Below, piece after piece: positions 18,078 to 26,762 of a stretch of 64,000 nucleotides of DNA. The stretch's first letter is position 1; each line of letters opens with the position of its first letter. The notes beneath the pieces were generated by a model that searched no databases, was not told the DNA's origin, and worked only from the letters and a program-made list of their open reading frames with translations. A program made the translations under genes and the position numbers. Location: assembly GCF_022458745.1 (NCBI RefSeq), contig NZ_JAJJJF010000001.1, positions 868,001-932,000 on the forward strand, read 5' to 3'. The DNA comes from Bacillus piscicola (GTDB taxonomy: Bacteria; Bacillota; Bacilli; Bacillales; Marinococcaceae).

Positions 18078-18971
18078 TCAGTTATTCGTCTGCATCCTCT
18101 GTTTTTTTCCAGCCATATTGACAACGAAGATGCTTGATAGTGCAATGCCCCCCCCAATAATCGAAAGGGTACTTGGCCATTCTTGTAGCCAAATCCAAGC
18201 GATAATAATCGCGATCGCAGGTTCAACATACATCATGCTCGTTACCTTGCTCGCGTCAGCCAGGGAGAGAGCGAGGCCCCACAAACTATAGGCGATGGCT
18301 GCAGGGAATATCCCGACGTAGATCGCGGAAATGTGGGCGGCGGTCGATGCCGTTTGCAGACTATCAATCAGATCGGGGAAAAAGAAAAAGAGCGGAAGTG
18401 TCCCCGCCCACGTAAAATAAGCGGTCAGTTCAATGGCATCATATCGTGTGTTTAACGTTTTTTGAAAAACGAAAAAGAAGGATGTTGAAATGGTTGCGAC
18501 CAAAATAAAAAGAACGCCGTGTGAGATGCCGATCGAGGCCCCGCTTGTTCCTAACGTAATCAAGATGATTCCGACGAACCCAATCCCGAGGCCGATCCAG
18601 CTGAACAACGACATTCGTTCTTTAAGAAAAAAGACCGCGATAATGGCAGTGAAAAAAGGAGCAGCACCGACAATCATGCTTGCCGTTCCTGCTGTCACGG
18701 ACTCCATGCCTAAAGTAAGGCCAGTATGATAAACAGTAATCCCTATAAAGCCAAGTAGCATAATACGAGGAAGATCTTCTTTTTTTGGCCGTGGGAATTT
18801 GTTGCCCGGCAGTAGAAAATAAAGAAGAAATACTCCGGAGGCAACGAGAAATCGCATCAAAACAAGCGGGGCAGGATCATAGCCGCCTAAAATGCTTGCC
18901 CGGATGCCCGCAAAGGAAGAAGACCAGATTAGAATGGTGACGGCCCCCATGATTAGTGCCTTATTGTTCAT
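18078..18971 (-). CDS. EamA/DMT-family transporter
   Basis: A 297-residue protein with ten helices and two EamA repeats. The N-terminal ILIWSSSFAGIRASI and the LVLMRFLVASGVFLLYF segment are typical of RhaT/EamA exporters of amino acids or metabolites. I chose ATG at 18969-18971 because GGAGG is seven bases upstream; a slightly earlier ATG exists but overlaps that site. The substrate is unknown. Confidence 0.85.
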   Translation of the reverse strand: MNNKALIMGAVTILIWSSSFAGIRASILGGYDPAPLVLMRFLVASGVFLLYFLLPGNKFPRPKKEDLPRIMLLGFIGITVYHTGLTLGMESVTAGTASMIVGAAPFFTAIIAVFFLKERMSLFSWIGLGIGFVGIILITLGTSGASIGISHGVLFILVATISTSFFFVFQKTLNTRYDAIELTAYFTWAGTLPLFFFFPDLIDSLQTASTAAHISAIYVGIFPAAIAYSLWGLALSLADASKVTSMMYVEPAIAIIIAWIWLQEWPSTLSIIGGGIALSSIFVVNMAGKKQRMQTNN

Positions 18972-19002
18972 GTCATTGCCTCCGTTCACAGTGATACGTT
19001 AA

Positions 19003-20169
19003 TTAGTTTTTCGAAACCGCCACTTGCTTATAGCTCGATTGATGAAACGAAATGAGAGCGGAACCGAGTGCGAAAAGGAGCACGACAGCCCCTGCAGCGG
19101 CGTTCCATTCGATGGAAGCATGCTCGACTACGAGACTCCCGTTTAAGGAGCCGAGAGCGATTCCTAAATGTAGGGCTGAATTATTTAAACTCTGCTGAAC
19201 ATCAGAGGTTCCCGGTGCAATAGTAATGAGATGGTTTTGAAGAGGTGGCGCTAAAGCCCAACTCATGATGCCCCAAACGGCTAACATTACTAGAAAAAAA
19301 GGGAGAAAAGCAGCCGTAAAAGGAATCACAAATAAAGTAAGCACAAACACGACGATAACCGTAAGAATCGTCGGCTTTGCTCCTAAACGATCGGCAAACG
19401 TTCCACCCAAGCCACCACCGGTCACAGCAGCGATTCCAAATATCCAATACGTGATCGTCACCCACGTTTCGTTTAAGCCGATGACCGTCTTTAAAAACGG
19501 ACTTAAGTATCCATATAACGTATAATGTCCCGCTAAAAAGAGAAAAGTCGTCACATGAGCAAACAGCACTTTTCTTTCCTTCAAACTATCCCACTGAGTT
19601 TTTAACGGGATTGGCTGAGAGGCAGTGACCGGCTCCATGAGAAAATAAATTCCTGCGGTTGCGATAACAGTTAAGATACTGATAAATAGAAAAGGGGACT
19701 GCCAGCCAAAACGATTACCGATCATTAATCCGATCGGCACTCCTAGTACGAGCGATCCGCTGATCCCCATAAAAACGAGCCCGATTGCTTTACCGCGCCG
19801 TTGCACCTCGGTTATTCTTGAGACAATCGTAATGCTAAGTACAACTAATAGGGACCCGCTTATCGCTGCAAGAATTCGAGCAATGATCAACAGCGCATAT
19901 ACCGTACTAAAGGAAGCCAGTATGTTGGCACCGAAGAAGACGAATAATGAAAGCAGTGTTAATTTTTTTCGTTCCATTCGGGAAGTAACGACAAGTAAAA
20001 TCGGTGCCGAAATCGCAAAGGTAATAGAAAATACGGTGATCAATAAACCAGCTTGGCTAAGACTGATATGTAAATCGTTTGCCACTAAGTCCAAAATCCC
20101 GACAATGATGAGCTCGGACATACCAGCTATAAAAGAAACAAACATGAGTAAATAGACGCGTTTATCCAT
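19003..20169 (-). CDS. MFS transporter, DHA1 type, paralogue of the gene at 22317
   Basis: A 388-residue, 12-helix MFS protein of the AraJ/YtbD-like sugar or drug exporter group. The N-terminus is MDKRVYLLMFVSFIAGMSEL, and SRMERKKLTLLSL near 65 is a divergent motif A. GVPIGLMIGNRFGWQSPF near 150 resembles motif C. The start is ATG at 20167-20169 with AAAGGG upstream; the longer open frame to 20262 lacks a ribosome site. It is closely similar along its whole length to the MFS at 22317-23498, showing a duplication flanking cotA. Confidence 0.86.
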   Translation of the reverse strand: MDKRVYLLMFVSFIAGMSELIIVGILDLVANDLHISLSQAGLLITVFSITFAISAPILLVVTSRMERKKLTLLSLFVFFGANILASFSTVYALLIIARILAAISGSLLVVLSITIVSRITEVQRRGKAIGLVFMGISGSLVLGVPIGLMIGNRFGWQSPFLFISILTVIATAGIYFLMEPVTASQPIPLKTQWDSLKERKVLFAHVTTFLFLAGHYTLYGYLSPFLKTVIGLNETWVTITYWIFGIAAVTGGGLGGTFADRLGAKPTILTVIVVFVLTLFVIPFTAAFLPFFLVMLAVWGIMSWALAPPLQNHLITIAPGTSDVQQSLNNSALHLGIALGSLNGSLVVEHASIEWNAAAGAVVLLFALGSALISFHQSSYKQVAVSKN

Positions 20170-20267
20170 TAATTTCGACCCTTTCGAAGTATCCACTCCT
20201 CTCATCATAACACGTTTATAGACGATAAATAAAAAACGCTTTTTCCAAAACAGAGGAGTCAAAGCAG

Positions 20268-20420
20268 ATGAATAACGTTATGAAGAAGGATAATGAAGAA
20301 ATAGCAGTGTTAGAGAATGGATTGTTTTTCATCAAACTTTTCCGTGCGCTTGTAAAAAGAAGGTATAAAAAAAGGATTGGGGCAAAAGTATATTACCCAC
20401 AAAACAATCCGAACGATTGA
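20268..20420 (+). CDS. Possible 50-residue protein of unknown function
   Basis: An open frame beginning MNNVMKKDNEEIAVLENG, with GAGGAG nine bases before the ATG, encodes a basic peptide containing FFIKLFRALVKRRYKKR. Its 3' end runs into an inverted repeat and repetitive DNA, which may mean that it is truncated or fortuitous. No family recognised. Confidence 0.25.
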   Translation: MNNVMKKDNEEIAVLENGLFFIKLFRALVKRRYKKRIGAKVYYPQNNPND

Positions 20421-20446
20421 ATACAATCAGTTCGGATTGTTTTGTT
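20396..20446. terminator. Bidirectional hairpin in the repeat-rich gap
   Basis: ACAAAACAATCCGAAC pairs with GTTCGGATTGTTTTGT across a 15-base loop (about 20398-20445). It lies between the two minus-strand genes 19003 and 20673 and may end transcription of cotA. Confidence 0.55.
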
Positions 20447-20449
20447 AGA

Positions 20450-20640
20450 ACAGTAATTTGCTGACGTCGTTCCGTCAAAATACTTCGCTTTCCGCGGGCA
20501 CGCCCTCGGCCAACAGGATGTTGGTCACGAAGGCGTTGCCACAGGACGTACTTGCACACGACGTGCTGCCCTCTTTCACAGTCTTATTGTTCGACTTTTC
20601 GGTGATCTGTTTAAGATTTGTCCCAGCCTCTGCAGGCGTG
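20450..20640 (-). repeat. Degenerate dispersed intergenic repeat, copy 1
   Basis: Non-coding, GC-richer DNA. Read on the minus strand it contains ACGTCCTGTGGCAA (20536-20549) and GCCCGCGGAAAGCGAA (20484-20499), in the same order as similar blocks at 34577-34689. It is followed by GGCTGGGACAAAT-type sequence (20614-20626), another motif common between genes in Bacillaceae. The rest of the gap from 20170 shows no other feature apart from the small open frame listed. Confidence 0.5.
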
Positions 20641-20672
20641 AAAAAAGAGGCACGGAATTTAGAGCAAAGAGA

Positions 20673-22223
20673 TTAGTTAATTCTTTTCCGTTTTGATGAG
20701 TCCGTTACTAGTAATGGCCGCATCATATCATAGTCCTCATGTTCTAATATATGGCAATGCCAGACGTATCGACCGGTAAATGGAGTAAATCGAACGATAA
20801 TCCGGGTGATTTCAGCCGAAGGGACCGCCGCTGTATCTTTCCAGCCTCGTTCGTTCGGCTTCGGAGGAACGACAGGTCCGGTATATTTGATGTGGCCGGT
20901 TTCATTATAATGATCAAGATCAAAAGGTTGACGGTCTAGGATTTGAAATTGGATCAAATGCAGATGTATCGGGTGTGTGAAGTTGGTGACGTTAATGAAC
21001 GACCAAATTTCCGTTGCATCTAAACGTGGCTTTTCTGTAATTGGATCATCCCATTTTTTGTTATCCAGTAATAGAAGAGGGCGTCCGTAATTGTCAGTCG
21101 ATCCGTTGAGTGTAAGATATCTGACAGCTGTAACCGGGTATTCAGCTAACGAATGGACACGAGACAAATAGCGTGGGAGGCGGGACGTGTCTTCTTTTGT
21201 GAGGCGCTCGCGGACTCGGAATTGCATAATATCACTCGTCGCATCAGCAGGATCAGCGTTTGGACCTAAATCGTTTTTTAAGTGAACGATATTCCCTTTT
21301 TGATTTGTGAAATCGAGAATGACATCCATACGCTCCGAAGGCTCTATGGCAATCGTTTGCAGCCTTACTGTTTTTGGAAGCAGTCCCCCATCAGAACCAA
21401 TTTGATAAAAAGATTGTTCGGAATCAACGTACAATTGGTAGGAGCGTGTATTAGAAGCATTCAATATCCGAAAACGGTACTTTCGTGGTTCCACCTCTAA
21501 ATACGGCCAAACTTTCCCGTTCACGACAATCGTGTCTCCGAGAAAAAAAGGAGTAATAGACGGATCGGGCAGTTCTGGATCGGCGTCATCTGGCTGTCGC
21601 GGATAAAATAAAGAACCATCATTGTTAAAGGTGCGGTCCTGGATAACAAGAGGGATTTCATAGTCTCCTTGGGGTAAACCTAAAGCCTTTTCCCGGTTGT
21701 CACGGATAATATAAAGACCGGCGAGACCGGCATACATATTCAGTCGCGTGATTCCCATCGCATGATCGTGGTACCAGAGTGTTGTTGCCCGCTGTTTATT
21801 CGGATACTGATATACTTCTCGCTGGAAAAAAGGGCCAGTTTCTGCAAAGTTGTTCGTAAACCATGCTTCCGGGTAACCATCGCTGTCCCAAGGTGTTTCT
21901 CCACCGTGCAGATGAGTAACTGTACGAACTTCAGGAACATCTCGTAAATCATGTATGGAAGAATCAACCGGTAACAAATGTTTGGCCGGTAGATTGTTTA
22001 TCCATTTTACTTCAGCTTGCTCGCCCCGGTTCACTTCGATGGTCGGTCCCGGGAATTGGCCGTTGTATCCCCAGAGCCGGGTCGGCGGCAGATCACGGTG
22101 CAGCTTCTGCCTATGTTCTACCATCCTCATTTCGTAATACAGCCCTCTATTGCTTTTCTGCAATGGTTTCAGCGGTTCCATGATCGGAAGCCGATCGACA
22201 AATTTTCTAAGCTTCGGGCTCAT
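20673..22223 (-). CDS. cotA: Multicopper oxidase CotA, spore coat laccase
   Basis: A 516-residue three-cupredoxin oxidase, close to the 513 residues of B. subtilis CotA. All copper-binding motifs are present: THLHGG (His near 104 and 106), LWYHDHAMG, HPIHLHL, and the C-terminal WHCHILEHEDYDMM with the type 1 Cys, His and axial Met. It oxidises phenolics and bilirubin, gives brown spore pigment and protects against UV and peroxide. AAGGGAG precedes the ATG. A SigK-like -10 (CATATGATG) lies at 22256-22264. Flanked on both sides by paralogous MFS genes on the same strand. Confidence 0.95.
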   Translation of the reverse strand: MSPKLRKFVDRLPIMEPLKPLQKSNRGLYYEMRMVEHRQKLHRDLPPTRLWGYNGQFPGPTIEVNRGEQAEVKWINNLPAKHLLPVDSSIHDLRDVPEVRTVTHLHGGETPWDSDGYPEAWFTNNFAETGPFFQREVYQYPNKQRATTLWYHDHAMGITRLNMYAGLAGLYIIRDNREKALGLPQGDYEIPLVIQDRTFNNDGSLFYPRQPDDADPELPDPSITPFFLGDTIVVNGKVWPYLEVEPRKYRFRILNASNTRSYQLYVDSEQSFYQIGSDGGLLPKTVRLQTIAIEPSERMDVILDFTNQKGNIVHLKNDLGPNADPADATSDIMQFRVRERLTKEDTSRLPRYLSRVHSLAEYPVTAVRYLTLNGSTDNYGRPLLLLDNKKWDDPITEKPRLDATEIWSFINVTNFTHPIHLHLIQFQILDRQPFDLDHYNETGHIKYTGPVVPPKPNERGWKDTAAVPSAEITRIIVRFTPFTGRYVWHCHILEHEDYDMMRPLLVTDSSKRKRIN

Positions 22224-22255
22224 TCTTTCCCAACTCCCTTGATGAACGTTTTGTA

Positions 22256-22264
22256 CATCATATG
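22256..22264 (-). promoter_or_regulatory. Possible SigK -10 element for cotA
   Basis: Minus strand CATATGATG, 32 bases before the cotA ATG, resembles the mother-cell SigK -10 (CATANNNTA) with one mismatch. No clear -35 AC was found, so this is tentative; similar elements precede cotO and cotZ. Confidence 0.35.
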
Positions 22265-22316
22265 AGGAAAAGTCAGGACTGATACAAATCTTGGGTGTTT
22301 TCTAACTTGCTATTTC

Positions 22317-23498
22317 TTAAGCATGTGTTTTTTTATAGCCTTCTTCAACAGATGTGTTTTTTTCTTTTGTTAACATCGAAATAGCGGCCGCTCCTAATGA
22401 AATCAGGACGAAGACCCCACCAATAGTAGGAGTCATATCAACAGAGGACTGTTCAATAACGATGCTGCCGCTTAAAGAACCAAAGGCAATCCCAAAATGG
22501 AGCGCTGAGTTATTTAGACTTTGTTGGATATCTGACGTTTCCGGTGATGTTTCGATAAGGTAGCTTTGCATTGCCGGGGTAAGTGCCCAGCTCAGCGCGC
22601 TCCATACTACCAAAACGACTAAAAAGAACGGAAGGGCGAAAGTTGTGTAAGGAATGCTAAATAGCGATAAAGCGAAGGCGATAATCACGAACACTATGGT
22701 TGGCTTGGAGCCGAACCGGTCGGCAAGTGTCCCCCCCAACCCCCCTCCGCTGACTGCTGCCACACCGAAAATTAGGTAAACAATGCTCACCCACGTACCG
22801 TCGAGTCCCATGGTTATTTTCGAAAACGGAGTTAAATAGCCATATAACGTATAATGGCCGACAAAAAAAATGAACGAAGTCAGTTGTGCAAACAGTATCG
22901 GACGGTATTTTAATGTTCTTAGCTGTTGTCCGAGCGGTACTTGCGGACGTGGTGCCATTTTCTCCATAAAGAGAGAAACACCCACCATTGAAAGCGCTGT
23001 CAAGATGATAATTAACATAAAAGGAGCCCGCCAGCCAAACATATTGCCTAGCATCACGCCAACAGGAATTCCGAATACAAGAGAGCCGCTCACACCCATA
23101 AAGATAATACCGATCGCTCTGCCACGGTACTTTTCTGTCACAATATGCGAGGCCATCGTCACACACAAAACAAGGAGTAGGGAACCACTCGCTGCCGAAA
23201 TAATACGAGCGACTACAAGCATACTATAAGTCGGGCTTAATACCGCTGCAGCATTTCCTAATAAAAAAATAAACAGAGCAAGGAGTGTTAAGCTTTTACG
23301 TTCCATCCGTGAGGTCAGCACGAGCAATACCGGAGCAGCGATCCCGAAGGTGAGAGAAAAAATAGTGATCAGAAGCCCTGCCTGCCCGATACTCACATCA
23401 AGGTCAACAGCAACTAAATCAAGGATGCCGCCAATAATTAGCTCTACCATCCCTGTGACAAAAGCTACCGCCATTAATAAATAGACACGCTTATCCAT
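22317..23498 (-). CDS. MFS transporter, DHA1 type, paralogue of the gene at 19003
   Basis: A 393-residue, 12-helix MFS protein. Start MDKRVYLLMAVAFVTGMVEL, with AAAGGA upstream of the ATG at 23496-23498. Motif A-like SRMERKSLTLLAL and GVMLGNMFGWRAPF match the paralogue nearly position for position. GHYTLYGYLTPFSK and QQSLNNSALHFGIAFGSL are shared by both copies. Substrate unknown. It lies just upstream of cotA on the same strand, about 90 bases apart, so the two could be co-transcribed. Confidence 0.86.
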   Translation of the reverse strand: MDKRVYLLMAVAFVTGMVELIIGGILDLVAVDLDVSIGQAGLLITIFSLTFGIAAPVLLVLTSRMERKSLTLLALFIFLLGNAAAVLSPTYSMLVVARIISAASGSLLLVLCVTMASHIVTEKYRGRAIGIIFMGVSGSLVFGIPVGVMLGNMFGWRAPFMLIIILTALSMVGVSLFMEKMAPRPQVPLGQQLRTLKYRPILFAQLTSFIFFVGHYTLYGYLTPFSKITMGLDGTWVSIVYLIFGVAAVSGGGLGGTLADRFGSKPTIVFVIIAFALSLFSIPYTTFALPFFLVVLVVWSALSWALTPAMQSYLIETSPETSDIQQSLNNSALHFGIAFGSLSGSIVIEQSSVDMTPTIGGVFVLISLGAAAISMLTKEKNTSVEEGYKKTHA

Positions 23499-23664
23499 TT
23501 TACTAAGTCCTTTCCTGATCAATTGGTTCCACAGAAAATAGGTAGTGTATAAAATCAGATGATCAATACATTATATATGTTGGAAAATTCAAAAACAAGA
23601 AAAACGAACTGCCCTCTGCCTTTCTGAAATGCGAAAGATGTTCGATCGCTTTACCGGGAGATGT

Positions 23665-23670
23665 TATAAT
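23665..23670 (+). promoter_or_regulatory. Extended -10 promoter for the YciI gene
   Basis: TATAAT preceded by TG at the extended -10 position (ATGTTATAAT), 42 bases before the GTG start. Confidence 0.5.
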
Positions 23671-23712
23671 GGAAACGAATAAAAAATTATGTGTCCAAGG
23701 GAGAGAAGCATT

Positions 23713-23985
23713 GTGAAGTTGTTTGCTGTGTTGTTAAAAATGAAAGATTCAGAGTTAAGTCAGAAATACCGTCCTGACCACCTTGCTTTTTTGGAAAAGC
23801 ATCACCAAGATAATAATGTAACTGCATACGGGAAGTTTACCGACGGGGCAGGCGGCTTAATTATTTACCGGGCTGAAACACTTGAGCAGGCCGAGGACCT
23901 TGTTAAAGAGGACCCATACATAAAAACAGGGGCTCGTACGTATGAGATCCACGAGTGGGCGATGGTATCTGAGCAGTGGTCATAA
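23713..23985 (+). CDS. YciI-family protein
   Basis: A 90-residue ferredoxin-like small protein. YciI features: LFAVLLKMKD at the start, YRPDHLAFLEKHHQ with the conserved His, AYGKFTDGAGGLIIY, and DLVKEDPYIKTGARTYEIHEW at the end. The family has a putative His-Asp active site of uncertain chemistry. I chose GTG at 23713 because AAGGGAGA lies eight bases upstream; an in-frame ATG at 23689 has no ribosome site. Confidence 0.85.
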   Translation: MKLFAVLLKMKDSELSQKYRPDHLAFLEKHHQDNNVTAYGKFTDGAGGLIIYRAETLEQAEDLVKEDPYIKTGARTYEIHEWAMVSEQWS

Positions 23986-24008
23986 TCATTATATAGGGAA
24001 GAAAAAAC

Positions 24009-24036
24009 GGGAAACCTTATCCAGGTTTCCCATTTT
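24009..24036. terminator. Bidirectional terminator between YciI and chemoreceptor genes
   Basis: GGGAAACC and GGTTTCCC enclose a seven-base loop, with A-rich sequence on one side and ATTTT on the other; it serves both convergent genes. Confidence 0.8.
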
Positions 24037-24039
24037 CAC

Positions 24040-25755
24040 TTATGAAAGCTTGAATTTGTGGGCTTTGTTATTCAATCCTTCAGCCATTAAAGAGAGATTT
24101 TCCATCAAAGAAGTAATCTCCTCAATAGCAGCTGCTTGATCTTCAGACTGCATTAACACATTCATCGTGTTGTCTGCGTTAGCAGTCGAGACGGCTTCAA
24201 TATTCGCCACAGCTTTAACGACTTTTTCGATATCAAGCGTTATATCAGCAATCTCTTGATAAATGGTTTCAATATCATTTTGAACACCGTTGATCGAGTG
24301 TCTAATAGCGCTAAAAGCCTCTCCGGCATTTTGAATCTTGTGAGTGCCATCGCTGACAGCATGTACACTTTCACGCGTGTCTGTCATTGTTTGCGTTGTA
24401 TCGTCCTGGATTTCGTGAATTAACCCGCTAATTTGCTTAGTTGCTGAAGATGACTGTTCTGCTAGATGGCGTATTTCATCAGCTACGACGGCAAATCCTT
24501 TCCCATGTTCACCTGCATGAGCTGCTTCTATCGCTGCGTTTAATGCAAGTAAATTTGTCTGCTCTGCAATAGAAGTAATCATGGTAATTATCTTATCGAT
24601 TTCGCCGGATTTTCTGTTTAGAATATTCATCGATTCTTCCATGCTGCTTGCCTTTTCGTTAATTGTATTCATTTGTGAAATAGATTGATGAATAGAGTCA
24701 TAGCCATGCTCAGCCTTCTCAGAAGTTTCCGTAGAAGTGATTGTTAGTTCCTCTGCCTTCCTACTCATATCCGTTGTCTTATTGGATATCTCGGCAAGGA
24801 TACGATTTGTATCATGAACAATTTCTACTTGCTTCTGGGAACCGTCTTTCACTTGCTGGGTAACGGCAACGTTTTGTTCTGCTGAAACAGACACTTCTTC
24901 GGCACTCGCTGTTAGCTGCTCCGATGTGGAAGCAACCTGCGAGGAATTAGACGACACTTCCCCGATGATCGTTTTTAAATTATTGAGCATCGTGTTTAAG
25001 TCCTTCGACAACTCGCCTATTTCATCTTGTCTTTGTATCTTCAAATTACGGACAGTTAAATCTCCTTCTGCTACACGGCTTGCAAAATGTATGATCGCAT
25101 TAAGTGGTGCCGTCGTTCTTTTAATAAGAAAAATAGTTATGAATCCAGCTATTATAATAGGGATAAAGGCAACTAAAAAACTTCCTTTCACCATTTCCCA
25201 TGTACGTTCATGGAGAATACTGGATTCAAAATCAATAGCACTTACCGCAATAATATCTTTTGTTGGGTCGTGATCTTCAAAAATCGGGGCATACCCGGTC
25301 AGACGCTCCATGCCGCCAAATTCGTATACGTCTGAATAAACAGGAGCTCGCGTTTCTCGTAGTTCTTCCATTGCTGTTTTATCGATATAAAAAGAATCAC
25401 CTGCCTCGAAACCCTGTGTCTGTAAATTTTCATCCACTGCCAACATGGTGCCGTCCAAATCGATAATATACTGTCCTTCAAATATATCCTTATGATGAAT
25501 CGTCCAGTTGATTTGTTCCCCGAGAGATGCGGAAGTATCTCTGTTACCTGTCTTTGCTTTTAGGACATCCTCCGGTGCAACCAGGGCGGTAGTAATATTC
25601 GCACAGCCATATAATTCAATGCCCGCAGCTTTTTTAATTTCCTGGTAGCTTGTGCGGTACATAGATAAAAATATAACCCCAATACAGAACAATAGAATCC
25701 CCATAATAATAATACCTAGCTTCCACGTTATCTGGTTTCTTTTTCCCATTTTCAT
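24040..25755 (-). CDS. Methyl-accepting chemotaxis protein
   Basis: A 571-residue transmembrane chemoreceptor. Helix 1 (about 12-32), an extracellular sensing domain (about 33-190) of dCache/sCache look, helix 2 (about 193-213), a HAMP domain (to about 265) with [14 protein letters not shown], and a long methylated coiled coil. The signalling tip, [20 protein letters not shown] and [20 protein letters not shown], is intact. It relays attractant or repellent binding to CheA/CheW. GGGAGAT precedes the start region. Unlike the chemoreceptor at 50899, no SigD promoter was found upstream. Confidence 0.93.
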   Translation of the reverse strand: MKMGKRNQITWKLGIIIMGILLFCIGVIFLSMYRTSYQEIKKAAGIELYGCANITTALVAPEDVLKAKTGNRDTSASLGEQINWTIHHKDIFEGQYIIDLDGTMLAVDENLQTQGFEAGDSFYIDKTAMEELRETRAPVYSDVYEFGGMERLTGYAPIFEDHDPTKDIIAVSAIDFESSILHERTWEMVKGSFLVAFIPIIIAGFITIFLIKRTTAPLNAIIHFASRVAEGDLTVRNLKIQRQDEIGELSKDLNTMLNNLKTIIGEVSSNSSQVASTSEQLTASAEEVSVSAEQNVAVTQQVKDGSQKQVEIVHDTNRILAEISNKTTDMSRKAEELTITSTETSEKAEHGYDSIHQSISQMNTINEKASSMEESMNILNRKSGEIDKIITMITSIAEQTNLLALNAAIEAAHAGEHGKGFAVVADEIRHLAEQSSSATKQISGLIHEIQDDTTQTMTDTRESVHAVSDGTHKIQNAGEAFSAIRHSINGVQNDIETIYQEIADITLDIEKVVKAVANIEAVSTANADNTMNVLMQSEDQAAAIEEITSLMENLSLMAEGLNNKAHKFKLS

Positions 25756-25926
25756 AATCTCCCTTAGAAATTAATTCAGTTGTATGTATAACTTTAGATT
25801 GTCAAAAATACATGTGAAATGCATATTATTAGGCATATAGATCTAATTGATGATTTGATTTTAATCTTTTATGCTCACTTCGTAAAATTTTTCCATAACC
25901 GATGAAATTTCGGCAGATGATCTAAA

Positions 25927-25966
25927 AAAAAACAACCCCTTAGTGTTTGTAGACACGGGTTGTTTT
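25927..25966 (-). terminator. Terminator of the HD-domain gene
   Basis: On the minus strand AACAACCC and GGGTTGTT enclose a 19-base loop and are followed by nine T. Confidence 0.8.
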
Positions 25967-25980
25967 CTGGAATTTATTTT

Positions 25981-26517
25981 TTAAGCATGTTTGGATTGTA
26001 ACGAGAGAGTTAAGGTGTGATCAATTTTTTTATCAAGCTCCGTAATTTTCCGCCTTGCCTTCTTCTCGGAAATTAGTCGGTAATGATGATCGCCGGGTGG
26101 TTCTTCATCCATTTCATCGGCTAAGGCCACTACTTTTTGCAGGTCGCTTCGAAACAAAGTACCTGCCGGCAAATAAGAATCTGTATGAAGAAGTACAGCT
26201 AATGCAATTTCTTTCGCATGCTTCGGGTCTTCGCCCAGACGAATAAGAAGTTTGTGAGCGCGTTCCGCCCCCTTAATCGCATGAATATCATTTTCTTTGT
26301 AGGAAGTGAAATCCCATTCTCCATCCTGATACCACGTATAGTGACCGATATCGTGCAGAAAAGCAGCTTTAGCAGCAAGATCTGGGTGAACCTTTAATTC
26401 TTCCGCCAGCTGGAGAGCGTTATCAGCGACGGAAATGGCATGAGCCATCCCGGAACGTTTGACATATTTCTGTGTAATTGGGTGTTCATAAATATTCAAT
26501 AACGTAACTTGTCTCAA
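25981..26517 (-). CDS. HD-domain metal-dependent phosphohydrolase
   Basis: A 178-residue HD superfamily protein. Metal ligands are visible in SGMAHAISVADNALQLA (first His), AAFLHDIGHYTWY (the HD pair), a downstream HTD and LADEMDEEPPG. Such small HD proteins hydrolyse nucleotides or phosphate esters; the substrate is not known here. I favour the TTG at 26515-26517 because GGGAGG is seven bases upstream, giving MRQVTLLNIYEH; the ATG at 26521-26523 is too close to that site. It is followed by a good terminator. Confidence 0.8.
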   Translation of the reverse strand: MRQVTLLNIYEHPITQKYVKRSGMAHAISVADNALQLAEELKVHPDLAAKAAFLHDIGHYTWYQDGEWDFTSYKENDIHAIKGAERAHKLLIRLGEDPKHAKEIALAVLLHTDSYLPAGTLFRSDLQKVVALADEMDEEPPGDHHYRLISEKKARRKITELDKKIDHTLTLSLQSKHA

Positions 26518-26694
26518 GACCATCCCTCCCGCTATGTTCATAAGCTGCTGAGAATATTTTTACAATTATAACGAGATTAAGAAAAGATTGCAAGAAAGAG
26601 AAATGAAAGTTAGTCCTTTTCAAAAGAGTTACTAGTTAATATTAGGGAAAGCCTTTAAATTAATTTATGAAATTTATTTTTTTACATTTAAACC

Positions 26695-26723
26695 TTGGTG
26701 AAATTTGTTATACTCTGTATAAT
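26695..26723 (+). promoter_or_regulatory. SigA promoter of the secreted glycosidase-like gene
   Basis: -35 TTGGTG (26695-26700), 17-base spacer, -10 TATAAT (26718-26723), 39 bases before the ATG. Confidence 0.75.
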
Positions 26724-26762
26724 TTTCATAGAGAAAAAGATTATAGAAAGCTGGGGAGAATA

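Noticed and set aside
25756-25980. SigD promoter for the chemoreceptor at 24040
   Set aside because: A TAAA exists, but the base block 15 bases downstream (GAATTAAT) does not resemble GCCGATAT.
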